Source: Methanobacteriota archaeon (GTDB lineage: Archaea > Halobacteriota > Methanomicrobia > Methanomicrobiales > Methanospirillaceae). From it: 55,114 bases of DNA. Positions 25,858-34,694 of the stretch are shown piece after piece. The position numbers were made by a program, and so were the translations under genes. The notes beneath the pieces were generated by a model. That model did no database searches and was not told where the DNA came from. It was given only the letters and a program-made list of their open reading frames with translations. The stretch covers positions 1 to 55,114 of the forward strand of contig JAKPPB010000070.1 of the NCBI GenBank assembly GCA_029547605.1. Direction: 5' to 3'. Numbering within the stretch: the first letter of the stretch is position 1; each line of letters starts with the position of its first letter.

Positions 25858-27991
25858 AAGGGAGGAGGGCGCAGCCGCAGATGCTGCACCGGAGATCATC
25901 GATCGCGACGCAGACTGGAGCCGTTTTCTTAAAAGCAGGTATAAAAAGCAGCTCTCCGAGCTCTCAAGGGAGTATCCCTACCGGCGATCACTCGAGATCG
26001 ATTACCGTGAACTGGAGAGCTACGGGCGATCGGGCCTCCGGATGGCCGACGAGCTCCTGGACAACCCGGGGAAAGTCATCGAGGACGTGCGAAACGCCAT
26101 CAAAAATCACCAGCTTGTGAAAGGAAGGGACGGAAAGGCCACAGGGGAGGTGAATGTCCGGTTCGTGAACCTTCCCAGGAAGATCGGGATTCGGCACATC
26201 CGTTCCGATCACATCAACCGCTTCATCAGCGTCGAAGGGATCCTGCGAAAGACCACCGAGGTCCGCCCCCGCATCGTGCAGGCAGTCTTCAGGTGTCCTG
26301 GCGGCCATATCACCATCAAGGAGCAGGGATACGGAAAATTCAAGGAGCCGGACGGGTGTGCAACAGAGGGGTGCACGTTCAAGAAGCTTGACCTGATCGC
26401 CAGGCGCTCGCGTTTTATTGACTCGCAGAAGATCCGCATCCAGGAGTCTCCCGAGGGACTGAGGGGCGGGGAACAGCCCCAGACCCTTGACGTAGACGTG
26501 ACCGATGACCTGACCGGGAAGGTCGCACCGGGCGACCGGGTCGTCATCAATGGGATACTCCGGTCCATGCAGCGGGTCACCCACGGGGAGAAGAACACAC
26601 TCTTTGACATCTACCTCGAGTGTAACTCAATCGAGATTGCGGAAAAGGAGTTCGAAGAGGTGCAGATCGATGAAAAAGACGAGGAAGAGATCCTTGCCCT
26701 CTCTCGTGACCCTCACATCTACCGCAAGATAATCCACTCCATCGCACCCACCATCTACGGCAACGAGGACGTGAAGGAGGCAATCGCGCTCCAGATCTTC
26801 GGGGGGATCAGCAAGGAGATGCCCGACGGGAGCCACCTTCGGGGGGATATTCACGTCCTCCTCATCGGGGATCCCGGTATCGCAAAGAGCCAGCTCCTTC
26901 GCTACGTCGTCAAGCTCTCGCCAAGGGCCATCTACACGAGCGGGCAGTCTTCCACCTCCGCAGGACTGACCGCGACGGCTGTAAAGGACGAGTTCGGAGA
27001 TGGGAGGTGGACGCTTGAAGCAGGGGCGCTGGTGCTTGCAGATATGGGTATCGCGGCTGTGGACGAGATGGACAAGATGCAGAAGGAAGACCGTTCAGCC
27101 CTGCATGAGGCCATGGAGCAGCAGTCAATAAGCGTCGCGAAGGCGGGCATCACAGCAACCCTCAAGTCACGCTGCGCCCTCCTCGGCGCTGCAAACCCGA
27201 AACTTGGACGTTTCGATGCGTATCTCCCCATCCAGGACCAGATCAATATGCCAGGGTCACTCCTCTCGAGGTTTGATCTCATCTTCAAGATGAGCGACAT
27301 CCCGGACCATACCAGGGACAGCGCCATCGCCGACCACATCCTCAAGGCCCACAGCATCGGGGAGACCATCGCCCAGCACAAGAGGACACCCATACCCGGA
27401 GTAGACGACGCATACATAGAAGAGCAGCTCCGCCCCGTGACCCCGGAGATAGAACCTGCGCTTTTCAGGAAATACGTTGCATACGCCAGGCGTACCTGCT
27501 TCCCGCGCCTCAGTGACACGGCCCGTGAAGCCCTGATCGGGTATTACATGCAATTGCGGGACCTCGCGGCAGGTTCTGACAAGCCCGTCCCTGTCACCGC
27601 ACGGCAGCTCGAGGCCCTGGTACGTCTCGCAGAAGCGAGCGCCCGGATCCGTCTCTGTCCAACTATCGAGAAGAAAGATGCCGAGCGTGTAATCAAGATC
27701 GTCGACACCTGCCTGCGCGAGGTGGCCTATGACGCGAAGACCGGCTCATTTGACATCGACAAGGTCGTCACCGGGATATCGAAGGGGAGGAGGGATCTGA
27801 TCAGGGTGATCAAGCAGACAATCCGGCAGATGCAGAAGGACACCGGAAACGACCGGATCGCGATCGCCGAACTGATCGAGATACTGATGCCCCAGGGTTT
27901 CTCTCGTGAAGAGATCGATGCGCAGATCAAGGCATTCCTCCGCGAGGGGGAGGCGATGGAGCCTAAAAGCGGCTTCATCAAGTTGATCTGA
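25850..27991 (+). CDS. mcm: MCM replicative helicase
   Basis: A 713-residue archaeal minichromosome maintenance helicase, the ring that unwinds DNA at replication forks. The N-terminal OB/helical part (about residues 1-260) contains the zinc ribbon with ligands spaced CPGGH...CATEGC, a C-x3-H / C-x4-C pattern rather than four evenly paired cysteines. The AAA+ core has Walker [12 protein letters not shown], Walker [10 protein letters not shown], sensor [12 protein letters not shown] and arginine finger [11 protein letters not shown]-terminal winged helix ends the protein. The ATG at 25850 overlaps the rfcS stop. Nine T follow the stop codon, ending the transcript. Confidence 0.95.
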   Translation: MAKREEGAAADAAPEIIDRDADWSRFLKSRYKKQLSELSREYPYRRSLEIDYRELESYGRSGLRMADELLDNPGKVIEDVRNAIKNHQLVKGRDGKATGEVNVRFVNLPRKIGIRHIRSDHINRFISVEGILRKTTEVRPRIVQAVFRCPGGHITIKEQGYGKFKEPDGCATEGCTFKKLDLIARRSRFIDSQKIRIQESPEGLRGGEQPQTLDVDVTDDLTGKVAPGDRVVINGILRSMQRVTHGEKNTLFDIYLECNSIEIAEKEFEEVQIDEKDEEEILALSRDPHIYRKIIHSIAPTIYGNEDVKEAIALQIFGGISKEMPDGSHLRGDIHVLLIGDPGIAKSQLLRYVVKLSPRAIYTSGQSSTSAGLTATAVKDEFGDGRWTLEAGALVLADMGIAAVDEMDKMQKEDRSALHEAMEQQSISVAKAGITATLKSRCALLGAANPKLGRFDAYLPIQDQINMPGSLLSRFDLIFKMSDIPDHTRDSAIADHILKAHSIGETIAQHKRTPIPGVDDAYIEEQLRPVTPEIEPALFRKYVAYARRTCFPRLSDTAREALIGYYMQLRDLAAGSDKPVPVTARQLEALVRLAEASARIRLCPTIEKKDAERVIKIVDTCLREVAYDAKTGSFDIDKVVTGISKGRRDLIRVIKQTIRQMQKDTGNDRIAIAELIEILMPQGFSREEIDAQIKAFLREGEAMEPKSGFIKLI

Positions 27992-27998
27992 ACACCGC

Positions 27999-28007
27999 TT
28001 TTTTTTT
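27999..28007 (+). terminator. Oligo-T terminator after mcm
   Basis: Nine T begin seven bases after the mcm stop codon, separating the rfcS-mcm transcript from the mptD gene 25 bases on. Confidence 0.55.
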
Positions 28008-28032
28008 GCTTTCCGGACCAAGAAATACCACC

Positions 28033-28356
28033 ATGCAGACTGCAAGGGAGCGAGCAGTATTCGAGGCCGGGATCAAGCTCGGGGCTCTCTACCACCAATG
28101 GGTGGGAACACCCGTCTCGCCGGAAACGGCCAGGTCCATTGAAGAGGCGATAGAAAAGAGTGTAGGGCTGCAGCCGCACGTAAGGGGGATCACCGTCCGG
28201 CTTGACAGGGAGATCATGGAGCCGAACATGTTCGGGTACTCCGAGCTGCAGGGTCTGATGCTGGACGTGGAGATCACAACCCGCGTGGAAGGTGAGTCCT
28301 GCCGCGCCCGGATCCGGCGCGAAGGCAACTATCCGCTGATGGAGATCGTGGAGTAG
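28033..28356 (+). CDS. mptD: Archaeal dihydroneopterin aldolase (MptD family, DUF381)
   Basis: A 107-residue protein matching the archaeal MptD family, which cleaves 7,8-dihydroneopterin to 6-hydroxymethyl-dihydropterin and glycolaldehyde in tetrahydromethanopterin synthesis. The signature FEAGIKLGALYHQWVGTPVS near the N-terminus and NYPLMEI at the C-terminus are close to the Methanocaldococcus protein. The ATG at 28033 gives the family length; the frame opens slightly earlier at 28006 within the terminator. The stop is followed at once by the TatD-like gene, and the pair looks co-transcribed. Together with the MptN-like ligase at 1367 it marks a methanogen cofactor pathway. Confidence 0.88.
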   Translation: MQTARERAVFEAGIKLGALYHQWVGTPVSPETARSIEEAIEKSVGLQPHVRGITVRLDREIMEPNMFGYSELQGLMLDVEITTRVEGESCRARIRREGNYPLMEIVE

Positions 28357-29184
28357 ATGGGCGCCCATGCGTTCCCGATCACGGATCACCACATCCATAT
28401 CGATCCCCGCAACGGGAGGGGGATCATTGCCGCGAAGGACTTCATGAGGTCGGGGGGCACCCACCTGTTCCTGGTCAGCAAGCCCTCCTCATCGTTTGGG
28501 ATCATTCCCTCAAAGGGCGAGGATTTCCTCCCTGTGTTCGAGGAGACCCTGTCGGTTGCACGGATGATATCTGAGACGGGAATCGTGGTCTTCCCCGTCC
28601 TCGGCGTGCACCCGGCGGAGATCACGCGCCTCCTGGACCTGTTTCCCCTGGAGAGGGTGGTGGAGATCATGAAAGGGGGGATTTCCCTTGCGGCAAAGTT
28701 CGTTGCTGACGGTGCAGCAGTCGGCATCAAGAGCGGGAGGCCGCATTACGACGTCTCGCAGGAGGTCTGGGATGCCTCAAACGATATCCTCTCATACGCG
28801 TTCCAGCAGGCAGGCGAGGTAGGGTGCGCAGTCCAGGTCCACGCCGAGAGTGGTCCTTGCGCCGACATGCAGAGAATGGCACGCATTGCCGGCCTCTCTG
28901 TCGACAGAGTGGTAAAACACTATGCCGTGCCCGGGACCCCCCTTGTTCCGTCGTTGCTCGCAACTCACCCCGATATCCCCGAACTTGCGGGATCAGGGCG
29001 GGAATTCATGATGGAGAGCGACTACATGGACGAGCAGTCCCGCCCGGGGGCAGTCATCGGCCCGCGGTCGGTACCCCGTATTACCACCAGGCTGCTCGCC
29101 CTGGGCAGGATCGACAGCACAGCAGTCCACCGGGTACACGTCACCACGCCATCCCGGGTTTACGGCGTGGACATCGTTCTCTGA
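28357..29184 (+). CDS. TatD-like metal-dependent hydrolase (archaeal COG1831 type)
   Basis: A 275-residue amidohydrolase-fold protein related to TatD nucleases, of the archaeal COG1831 type. Visible metal-site elements are DHHIHIDP near the N-terminus, VLGVHPAE, VQVHAESG, and the late acidic FMMESDYMDE. No signal peptide or membrane segment is seen. It begins directly after the mptD stop codon. The substrate is unknown; close bacterial relatives act as 3'-5' exonucleases, but archaeal members of this branch are poorly characterised, and the mptD neighbour does not prove a pterin role. Confidence 0.8.
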   Translation: MGAHAFPITDHHIHIDPRNGRGIIAAKDFMRSGGTHLFLVSKPSSSFGIIPSKGEDFLPVFEETLSVARMISETGIVVFPVLGVHPAEITRLLDLFPLERVVEIMKGGISLAAKFVADGAAVGIKSGRPHYDVSQEVWDASNDILSYAFQQAGEVGCAVQVHAESGPCADMQRMARIAGLSVDRVVKHYAVPGTPLVPSLLATHPDIPELAGSGREFMMESDYMDEQSRPGAVIGPRSVPRITTRLLALGRIDSTAVHRVHVTTPSRVYGVDIVL

Positions 29185-29233
29185 TGGCCGCCAGTTACAG
29201 TATTATTACGCTTCCCTTCCCACATGTGGTACC

Positions 29234-29527
29234 ATGTATATGAAGGTTCACCGTTCTCCTGCCGGGGACGAGGTGGTGGCGGTGTGCGACCGTGAGCTGA
29301 TGAATACGACGATCTCCGGGAAAGAAGTGGAGATCAGGATCACCGGGTCTTTTTACGGGACAACACTCGTATCCCCGGACGAGGTAAGATCGGCCCTTTC
29401 CGGGGCAGAGAACGCAAACCTCATGGGGGAGCGTGCCGTTGCCATTGCAGTGGAGATGGGGCTTCTCTCCCGTTCAGCATGCCTGATGCTCGGGAATATA
29501 CCCCATGCACAGGTATTCCGGATCTGA
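29234..29527 (+). CDS. DUF424 family protein
   Basis: A 97-residue archaeal protein of the DUF424 family, recognised from MYMKVHRSPAGDEVVAVCDRE, the central GSFYG and the C-terminal NIPHAQVFRI. Function is unknown. In archaea the family commonly sits beside translation or ribosome-maturation genes, and here it is followed one base later by nmd3, suggesting a role connected with ribosomes. It is cytosolic with no membrane segment. Confidence 0.85.
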   Translation: MYMKVHRSPAGDEVVAVCDRELMNTTISGKEVEIRITGSFYGTTLVSPDEVRSALSGAENANLMGERAVAIAVEMGLLSRSACLMLGNIPHAQVFRI

Positions 29528-29528
29528 C

Positions 29529-30569
29529 ATGGATATAAAGGAGACCTTCTGCCCCCTCTGCGGAAAGCCTTCGCTCGAAGGGGAGGTCTGCGGGCAGTGC
29601 CGGGCAGAAAAGACACGCTGGCTGGAATGCCCTCCCCGGGTAACCACGGTGATCTGCCCTACCTGTGGGGCCAGGAAAGAGGCTGGAGGATGGTCCGACC
29701 TCAAGGTCGAGAGGGATGAACTTGCCCGCCAGCTGATCACGAGGATGGTCCGACTTCACCCGGACCTTCGCGACATCAGGATGACTATCACACTTGACGA
29801 GATAAGCGTCAACCGGAACAGGGCCGAGTGCCAGGTCTCTGGGACGCTCTTTGGGGTACCAGTAGAAGGATCCTGTGCCACAGAGGTAGAATGGAAGCGG
29901 GAGCAGTGCAACCGCTGCTCCAGGATCTCGGGCAGTTACTACGAGGGAGTAGTCCAGGTACGTGCCACAGGGAGGAGGCCTTCACCACGAGAAGTCGAAG
30001 AGACGACGAGGATAGCCTGCGCAGTCGAGGCATCAATGATGGAATCAGGGGAGCGCCTCTCGTTCATTTCACGCATCGAGGAGCACCGGGACGGCATTGA
30101 CATCACGGTGGGGTCCCAGCGGCTGGGTTCCGAGATCGCCGCTGCGATATCCCGGGACCTCGGGGGCAGGTTCACCACCCACCCGAAACTCGTGGGAGAG
30201 AAGGCGGGCAGGCAGATCTTCCGCATCACTTACTCGCTCCGCCTGCCACGCTATTCACGGGGTGATGTCCTCATTGTCGGAGGAAGGTACATGGAGGTGC
30301 TCGGCGTGGATGGCAGGCAGCTCCGGTGCCTGGACCACTCGTCAGGCCAGGTCAGGTCAGTCCCTGAACGCCAGGTCGAGAGGAGGGCAGGCCACAAGGG
30401 CGATGCCGCCGCCTGGATGGTGGCATTCCGGGACGCCGACCTCCTGGGAGTCCTCGACCCATCGACCGGGGTTACAAAAGAGGTGAAGATCCCACGGGGA
30501 AGGGAGATCTGCCCGGGGACAGCGGTTCGCATACTAAAAGACGGGGACCGTCTGGTGTTGCTGGAGTGA
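29529..30569 (+). CDS. NMD3-related ribosome export/maturation protein
   Basis: A 346-residue archaeal NMD3 homologue. Eukaryotic NMD3 binds the large ribosomal subunit and guides late maturation; the archaeal role is presumably similar. The N-terminus has the expected zinc-ribbon cysteines: CPLCGK, CGQC, CPTCGAR and later CNRCSR. An eIF5A-like/OB C-terminal region follows. The ATG at 29529 lies one base after the DUF424 stop, which selects it over the upstream in-frame start at 29505. The stop is followed within three bases by the tRNA-modifying enzyme, so DUF424, NMD3 and TYW2-like protein form a translation-related operon. Confidence 0.87.
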   Translation: MDIKETFCPLCGKPSLEGEVCGQCRAEKTRWLECPPRVTTVICPTCGARKEAGGWSDLKVERDELARQLITRMVRLHPDLRDIRMTITLDEISVNRNRAECQVSGTLFGVPVEGSCATEVEWKREQCNRCSRISGSYYEGVVQVRATGRRPSPREVEETTRIACAVEASMMESGERLSFISRIEEHRDGIDITVGSQRLGSEIAAAISRDLGGRFTTHPKLVGEKAGRQIFRITYSLRLPRYSRGDVLIVGGRYMEVLGVDGRQLRCLDHSSGQVRSVPERQVERRAGHKGDAAAWMVAFRDADLLGVLDPSTGVTKEVKIPRGREICPGTAVRILKDGDRLVLLE

Positions 30570-30571
30570 TA

Positions 30572-31444
30572 ATGATGCGGGTAAGGGAAATCCCCGAGAA
30601 AGACCTTAAAGCTCTCGGAGATGCAGAGTGGGTCGACCGGACGAGGCGTCCGTATGTCAAGGGGACGACCGCCTATGTGCCGGTGAAGGAAGGGTACCCA
30701 TTCACCGCGACCATTCCCCCAAGGAGAACCTACCGCGGCAGGGGATACTTCATGCTGGGTGATATGGCAGTCTTCCACGGCGACAGGCCCGGGGAGAGGG
30801 ATGTCCGCGTCCTCATGGAATGGAAGAAGCCGGCCGGCATCCTCTGGGTGGAACGCTGTGAGGGTGTCACGAGGACTCCCCGGGCAGAGGTACTCGCCGG
30901 GAAGTCCGTGGAGGTCCGGCACCGTGAGTCCGGGATCACATACTGGCTCGACCCGCTGCATATCATGTTCTCGATGGGGAACCGGGCCGAGAAAGAGCGC
31001 ATGCGCTCCCTCGTCCGTCCAGGAGAACACGTTGCCGACATGTATGCCGGGATAGGGTATTTCACCCTCCCCGCAGCGATCGCGGGGGCCCGGGTCCACG
31101 CCATGGAGATACGTCCCCTCTCATTTTCGTATCTCAAGAGGAACATCCGGGAGAATGGTGTCAGCCACCTGGTGACCGCGGAACTGGGGGACTGCAGGGA
31201 ATGCCTCACGGGGACCTACGATCGTATAATCATGGGACATTTCGGGGCCATTGACCATCTCCCCGCTGCACTCGCCCATTCCCGGCCGCGGACAGTCCTC
31301 CACGTGCATTCGGCAGGTGATCGGAAGGATGAGATCACGACAGTCCTCGAAGAGCAGGGGATCTGCGCCCGCGTGGAGACCCATAAGGTAAAGAAACTGG
31401 GGCCTCATACCTGGCATTACGTGCAGGACGTGACGCGGGAATGA
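30572..31444 (+). CDS. TYW2/Trm5-family tRNA wyosine-pathway enzyme
   Basis: A 290-residue class I SAM-binding enzyme of the Trm5/TYW2 family acting at guanosine 37 of tRNA-Phe. The AdoMet motif VADMYAGIGYFTLPAA and the preceding MFSMGNRAEKERM are present. Where Trm5 methyltransferases have an Asn-Leu-Pro motif after the strand RIIM, this protein reads GHFGAIDHLP. That points to TYW2 (Taw2), which transfers the aminocarboxypropyl group of SAM in wyosine synthesis. Two ATG codons (30572 and 30575) are equally good starts. The 3' end overlaps coaBC by four bases (ATGA). Confidence 0.8.
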   Translation: MMRVREIPEKDLKALGDAEWVDRTRRPYVKGTTAYVPVKEGYPFTATIPPRRTYRGRGYFMLGDMAVFHGDRPGERDVRVLMEWKKPAGILWVERCEGVTRTPRAEVLAGKSVEVRHRESGITYWLDPLHIMFSMGNRAEKERMRSLVRPGEHVADMYAGIGYFTLPAAIAGARVHAMEIRPLSFSYLKRNIRENGVSHLVTAELGDCRECLTGTYDRIIMGHFGAIDHLPAALAHSRPRTVLHVHSAGDRKDEITTVLEEQGICARVETHKVKKLGPHTWHYVQDVTRE

Positions 31445-32613
31445 GTGCCTCTGGAACACTTGGCGGAAAGGAGATCGTGCTCGCAGTGACCGGGAGCATC
31501 GCAGCGGTGGAGACCGTGCGGCTTGCCCATGAGCTCCGCCGAAGAGGTGCACGGGTCCAGGCGGTGATGAGCCCCGCCGCCTCTGGAATCATCCATCCCG
31601 ATGCCCTCACATATGCGACCGGCAGGCCTGCGATCACCTCTATCACCGGCATGGTCGAGCATGTCACCTCATGCGGCGAAGGAGGGACCGCGGATCTCCT
31701 GCTGATAGCGCCGGCGACCGCAAACACCCTCTGCAAGATCGCGGCAGGAGTCGATGATACCCCTGTCACCACTTTCGCCACCACCGCGATCGGCAGGGGA
31801 ATGCCGGTGGTGGTGGCGCCGGCCATGCACGAGAGCATGTACAGGCACCCGGGTGTCGCCGGGTGTCTTCGCACCCTCCAGGGATGGGGGGTCGTCGTGG
31901 CGGGCCCCCGGATCGAGGAAGGGAAGGCAAAGATCGCCGGTGTCAGCGAGATTGTCCTTCTCTGCGAGCGGGAACTGATGGAAAAACCTCTTCTCGGGCG
32001 CCACGTCCTCATCACCAGCGGCCCCTGCAGGGAGAAGGTCGATGACGTGCGGGTTCTCACTACCCGGTCGCGCGGGCTGATGGGCCGTGCACTCGCGATG
32101 CAGGCGTTTCGGCTCGGGGCCAGGGTCACGGTCGTCCATGGGGACCGGTTTTTTGGCGCAGAGAACGTGCATGCCACAGATGCACGGACGATGCACAAGG
32201 AGGTCTGCCGGATATGCACCGACGATCCGGTCGATCTCTTCATCTCTGCTGCCGCGGTCTCGGACTTTTACCCCGAACCCATCCAGGGGAAGATCCCAAG
32301 CGGAAGACCGGTAAACCTCACCCTCAATCCCCTCCCAAAGATCATTGATGAAGTCGTGGACCGCTTCCATGTGCCTACCATTGCGTTCAAGCTTGGAGAC
32401 GATGCCGTGGCAAGGGGGAGAGCAATGCTTCGGGGCAGTATAAGGCTCGTGGTAGCAAACGATCCCCGCGTCATGGGGGAGACAGACACCTGTGTGACGC
32501 TTCTTGGAGAAGGGGGGTTCATGCGTGAAGCCTCCGGCAGCAAGGATGCAGTTGCGGCCGAGATACTCGGTTGCGCATTGGAGATCTTCCAATTTTCGAA
32601 TAGAGTGACATAA
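31441..32613 (+). CDS. coaBC: Phosphopantothenoylcysteine decarboxylase/phosphopantothenate-cysteine ligase (CoaBC, Dfp)
   Basis: A 390-residue bifunctional CoA-synthesis enzyme. The N-terminal flavin-dependent decarboxylase (CoaC, about residues 1-185) shows VTGSIAA, DLLLIAPATANTLCKIAAG and VVVAPAMHESMYRHP. The C-terminal ligase (CoaB, about 190-390) shows VLITSGP, AAAVSDFYPE, KIPSG and ANDPRVMG. The ligase nucleotide-binding motif, commonly N-x-S-S-G-x-M-G, reads TRSRGLMG here, a modest deviation. Start and upstream stop overlap by four bases. With pantoate kinase and phosphopantothenate synthetase 490 bases downstream, it groups the archaeal route from pantoate to phosphopantetheine. Confidence 0.92.
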   Translation: MSASGTLGGKEIVLAVTGSIAAVETVRLAHELRRRGARVQAVMSPAASGIIHPDALTYATGRPAITSITGMVEHVTSCGEGGTADLLLIAPATANTLCKIAAGVDDTPVTTFATTAIGRGMPVVVAPAMHESMYRHPGVAGCLRTLQGWGVVVAGPRIEEGKAKIAGVSEIVLLCERELMEKPLLGRHVLITSGPCREKVDDVRVLTTRSRGLMGRALAMQAFRLGARVTVVHGDRFFGAENVHATDARTMHKEVCRICTDDPVDLFISAAAVSDFYPEPIQGKIPSGRPVNLTLNPLPKIIDEVVDRFHVPTIAFKLGDDAVARGRAMLRGSIRLVVANDPRVMGETDTCVTLLGEGGFMREASGSKDAVAAEILGCALEIFQFSNRVT

Positions 32614-33099
32614 AAACTCTTTTCCTGAAAGATAGCATCGCATATCTGAAAGGCCCAGGTCTTGAGGGGATGCTGCTCTGCATGTGTTGCGAATCCCTGA
32701 CATTTCATTATTTTTCCCTTCTCCACTGGTTGGATCCAACTGCATTCTCTTTTCAGGATAACGCTCCGTGATGCTTTGCCCCGGCCCGAAAACACCGTGC
32801 GGAGCAAGCCTGCACACCCCTGAAGTATCCCAATCGTGTCTGCAGGCTATCCCATCGGGGGCATTGGGGAGAATGTGGAAGGATTGATCCGCCTTTATTA
32901 TGGAAACAATCAGAAGAACGGCCAACCGAATTTACCTGGGTTGCCCCATTGTCTGGGGGAAGCTAGCCCAACGCACCTTTTTCCCTCACTCCCTGGAGAA
33001 ACCCGCCATTTGCGGGGGTTCAGCCCTGCCGGGTCACTTTCTTAAGCTTTTAACACGAACCAATTGAAAGAAAAGAACCCATTCCCTCCCGTGATCTTT
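32614..33099. other. Gene-free stretch with palindrome and hairpins; candidate RNA or regulatory locus
   Basis: No reading frame here looks protein-coding. The stretch holds an exact 12-base palindrome GTTGGATCCAAC (32729-32740), a stem GCTCCG/CGGAGC (32763-32805, with two further GU pairs), directly adjacent an 8-bp stem AGCCTGCA/TGCAGGCT (32807-32848), a TGGG..CCCC/GGGG..CCCA stem (32937-32970) and AACCCGC/GCGGG (near 33000-33020). A TATA-like CATTATTTTT lies at 32706-32715 and a five-T run at 32978-32982. No RNase P or SRP RNA signature was found. The end also serves as the pantoate kinase promoter (TTAAGCTTTTAAC near 33043). Confidence 0.45.
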
Positions 33100-33966
33100 A
33101 TGCCCTCCTTTGCCACTGCATTCAGCCCCGGTCATCTCTCTGGATATTTCATGCCCGTGTACGGTCCAGACCCCGCACACACGGGGAGCCTTGGCGCCGG
33201 GATAGTGATACGGGAGGGGGTCACGACCACGATATGGCCTTCTGATGATACAGAAGTGACCGTAGAACGCCGGGACCCTGTCTCAGGCAATGTAATCGAA
33301 GTATTTTCCACCTCGCCGCCCATCCGCTACCTCCTGGAGCGAATGGGGGTGACCGCCAGGGTGAAGACCATGTGCAGCCTTCCCATAGGGGCCGGGTTCG
33401 GCCTCTCTGCAGCAGCTCTCCTCTCCACCGCCACCGCGGCTGATGCCCTTTTCTGCCTCTCGCTTGGCGCAACAGAGTGCGGGGCACTGGCTCACGAGGC
33501 GGAGATTGTCCACAGGACCGGCCTTGGAGACATCGCGGCCTGCATGGGGGGCGGCCGGGACTGCAGGAAGGGTGCAGGGATCATGGCTGAGATCAAGCGC
33601 GAACACGACAGTCCCGCGTCCCTGTGTGCCGTAGTCTTCGGCCCTCTTCCCTCACCGGAAGTGCTTGGCTCGCCCGGAGCGATGGCAAGGGTCGTCCGGG
33701 CATTCCCCGGCCGCTGCCCTGGGGACATCGCGGACTTCTTTCGACTCTCCAGGAAGTTTACCGAGGAGAGCGGCCTTGCCACGCCGCAGGTCCTTTCTGC
33801 ACTGGCTGCCTGCGATGATGCCGGAATCCCTGCTACCATGACAATGCTCGGCAACGGCATCTTTGCCTCCGGTGAGGATGCCTTCCCACTGCTCTCACGC
33901 CTTGGAGAGGCATTCCTTCTCCACCCCGCGGACGAGGGTGTCCGCCTGCTCGAGGTGGGACAATGA
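33100..33966 (+). CDS. Pantoate kinase (GHMP family)
   Basis: A 288-residue GHMP-superfamily kinase matching archaeal pantoate kinase, which phosphorylates pantoate to 4-phosphopantoate. The glycine-rich ATP loop reads LPIGAGFGLSAAAL; the N-terminal FSPGHLSGYF and C-terminal MTMLGNGIFA are further GHMP motifs. The frame opens at 33064; the ATG at 33100 (MPSFATAFSPGH) best fits the family, and a GTG at 33091 is the alternative. No ribosome-binding site is visible. The 3' end overlaps the next gene by four bases. The next gene is the enzyme that uses the product, so the pair forms the archaea-specific two-step replacement for PanC and PanK. Confidence 0.9.
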   Translation: MPSFATAFSPGHLSGYFMPVYGPDPAHTGSLGAGIVIREGVTTTIWPSDDTEVTVERRDPVSGNVIEVFSTSPPIRYLLERMGVTARVKTMCSLPIGAGFGLSAAALLSTATAADALFCLSLGATECGALAHEAEIVHRTGLGDIAACMGGGRDCRKGAGIMAEIKREHDSPASLCAVVFGPLPSPEVLGSPGAMARVVRAFPGRCPGDIADFFRLSRKFTEESGLATPQVLSALAACDDAGIPATMTMLGNGIFASGEDAFPLLSRLGEAFLLHPADEGVRLLEVGQ

Positions 33967-34694
33967 TCCCCCCCACCCACCCCCGGTACCGGTCGCTCGT
34001 CGCGAGGGAACGGCTGGCACGCTATGCTGCAGAAGGGATTGTCTCCCTCGAAGGCCTTGCAGCCCATGGTCGCGGCGAGGCGTTTGACTACCTCCTCGGC
34101 GAGAGGACGACGGAGAGCGCCCTGCTCGCGGAGAAGGTGGCGGCCGCACTGATGCGTGGCGCAGAGAGGCCTGTCATCTCTGTCAACGGGAACACTGCGG
34201 CACTGGCCGCCGAACTCCTGGCCCCCCTGCAGGAGAATTCCGGGGCAAAGGTCGAGGTCAACCTCTTCCACCGGACCGAGGAGCGGATGCAGAAGATTAC
34301 CCGCCTGCTCCGCGATCACGGCGTCCGGGTGGAGGAGGGAGTTGCCGAGAGGCTCCTCCCGCTCTCCCATGACCGTGCCCTGTGCCTCCGGGAAGGCATC
34401 TACAGCGCAGACGTCCTTCTCGTTCCCCTCGAAGACGGCGACCGCTGCCAGGCGCTGCGGAAAATGGGCAAGACCGTGATCACCATTGATCTCAATCCCC
34501 TTTCGAGGACCGCGCGGAGTGCGAGCCTCACGATCGTGGATGAGCTCACGAGGGCTCTCCCCCACCTCACTACATTCTGCTCCTCCCTTTCAGGGGAAGA
34601 GGCCGCGGTCCTCGCGGAATCGTTCAAGAACGATTATTTCCTGGAAGCTGCACGCGATACCATGAGACGGGGGCTCCTCCATGCTCTGGATTGA
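33963..34694 (+). CDS. 4-phosphopantoate--beta-alanine ligase (phosphopantothenate synthetase)
   Basis: A 243-residue archaeal phosphopantothenate synthetase (formerly DUF137/COG1701), joining 4-phosphopantoate and beta-alanine with ATP. Family features are the start IPPTHPRYRSLVARERL, the central VNGNTAAL, the conserved VEVNLFHRTEERM, and the late ITIDLNPLSRTARSA. It overlaps pantoate kinase by four bases upstream and the second RFC subunit by 14 bases downstream, so all three are probably translated from one message. Confidence 0.92.
   Translation: MIPPTHPRYRSLVARERLARYAAEGIVSLEGLAAHGRGEAFDYLLGERTTESALLAEKVAAALMRGAERPVISVNGNTAALAAELLAPLQENSGAKVEVNLFHRTEERMQKITRLLRDHGVRVEEGVAERLLPLSHDRALCLREGIYSADVLLVPLEDGDRCQALRKMGKTVITIDLNPLSRTARSASLTIVDELTRALPHLTTFCSSLSGEEAAVLAESFKNDYFLEAARDTMRRGLLHALD

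Noticed and set aside
31669-32925. 418-codon open frame on the minus strand
   Set aside because: It is the shadow of coaBC, whose conserved motifs lie on the plus strand; the antisense translation is rich in Pro/His/Arg with no family features.
32836-33045. 69-codon open frame between coaBC and pantoate kinase
   Set aside because: Composition is not protein-like and it crosses several hairpins; treated as non-coding.
32614-33099. RNase P RNA or SRP RNA
   Set aside because: Neither the conserved RNase P core (GAGGAAAGTCC-like) nor the SRP helix 8 motif was found on either strand.
33492-34565. 357-codon open frame on the minus strand
   Set aside because: It is antisense to pantoate kinase and phosphopantothenate synthetase, both with clear family motifs.
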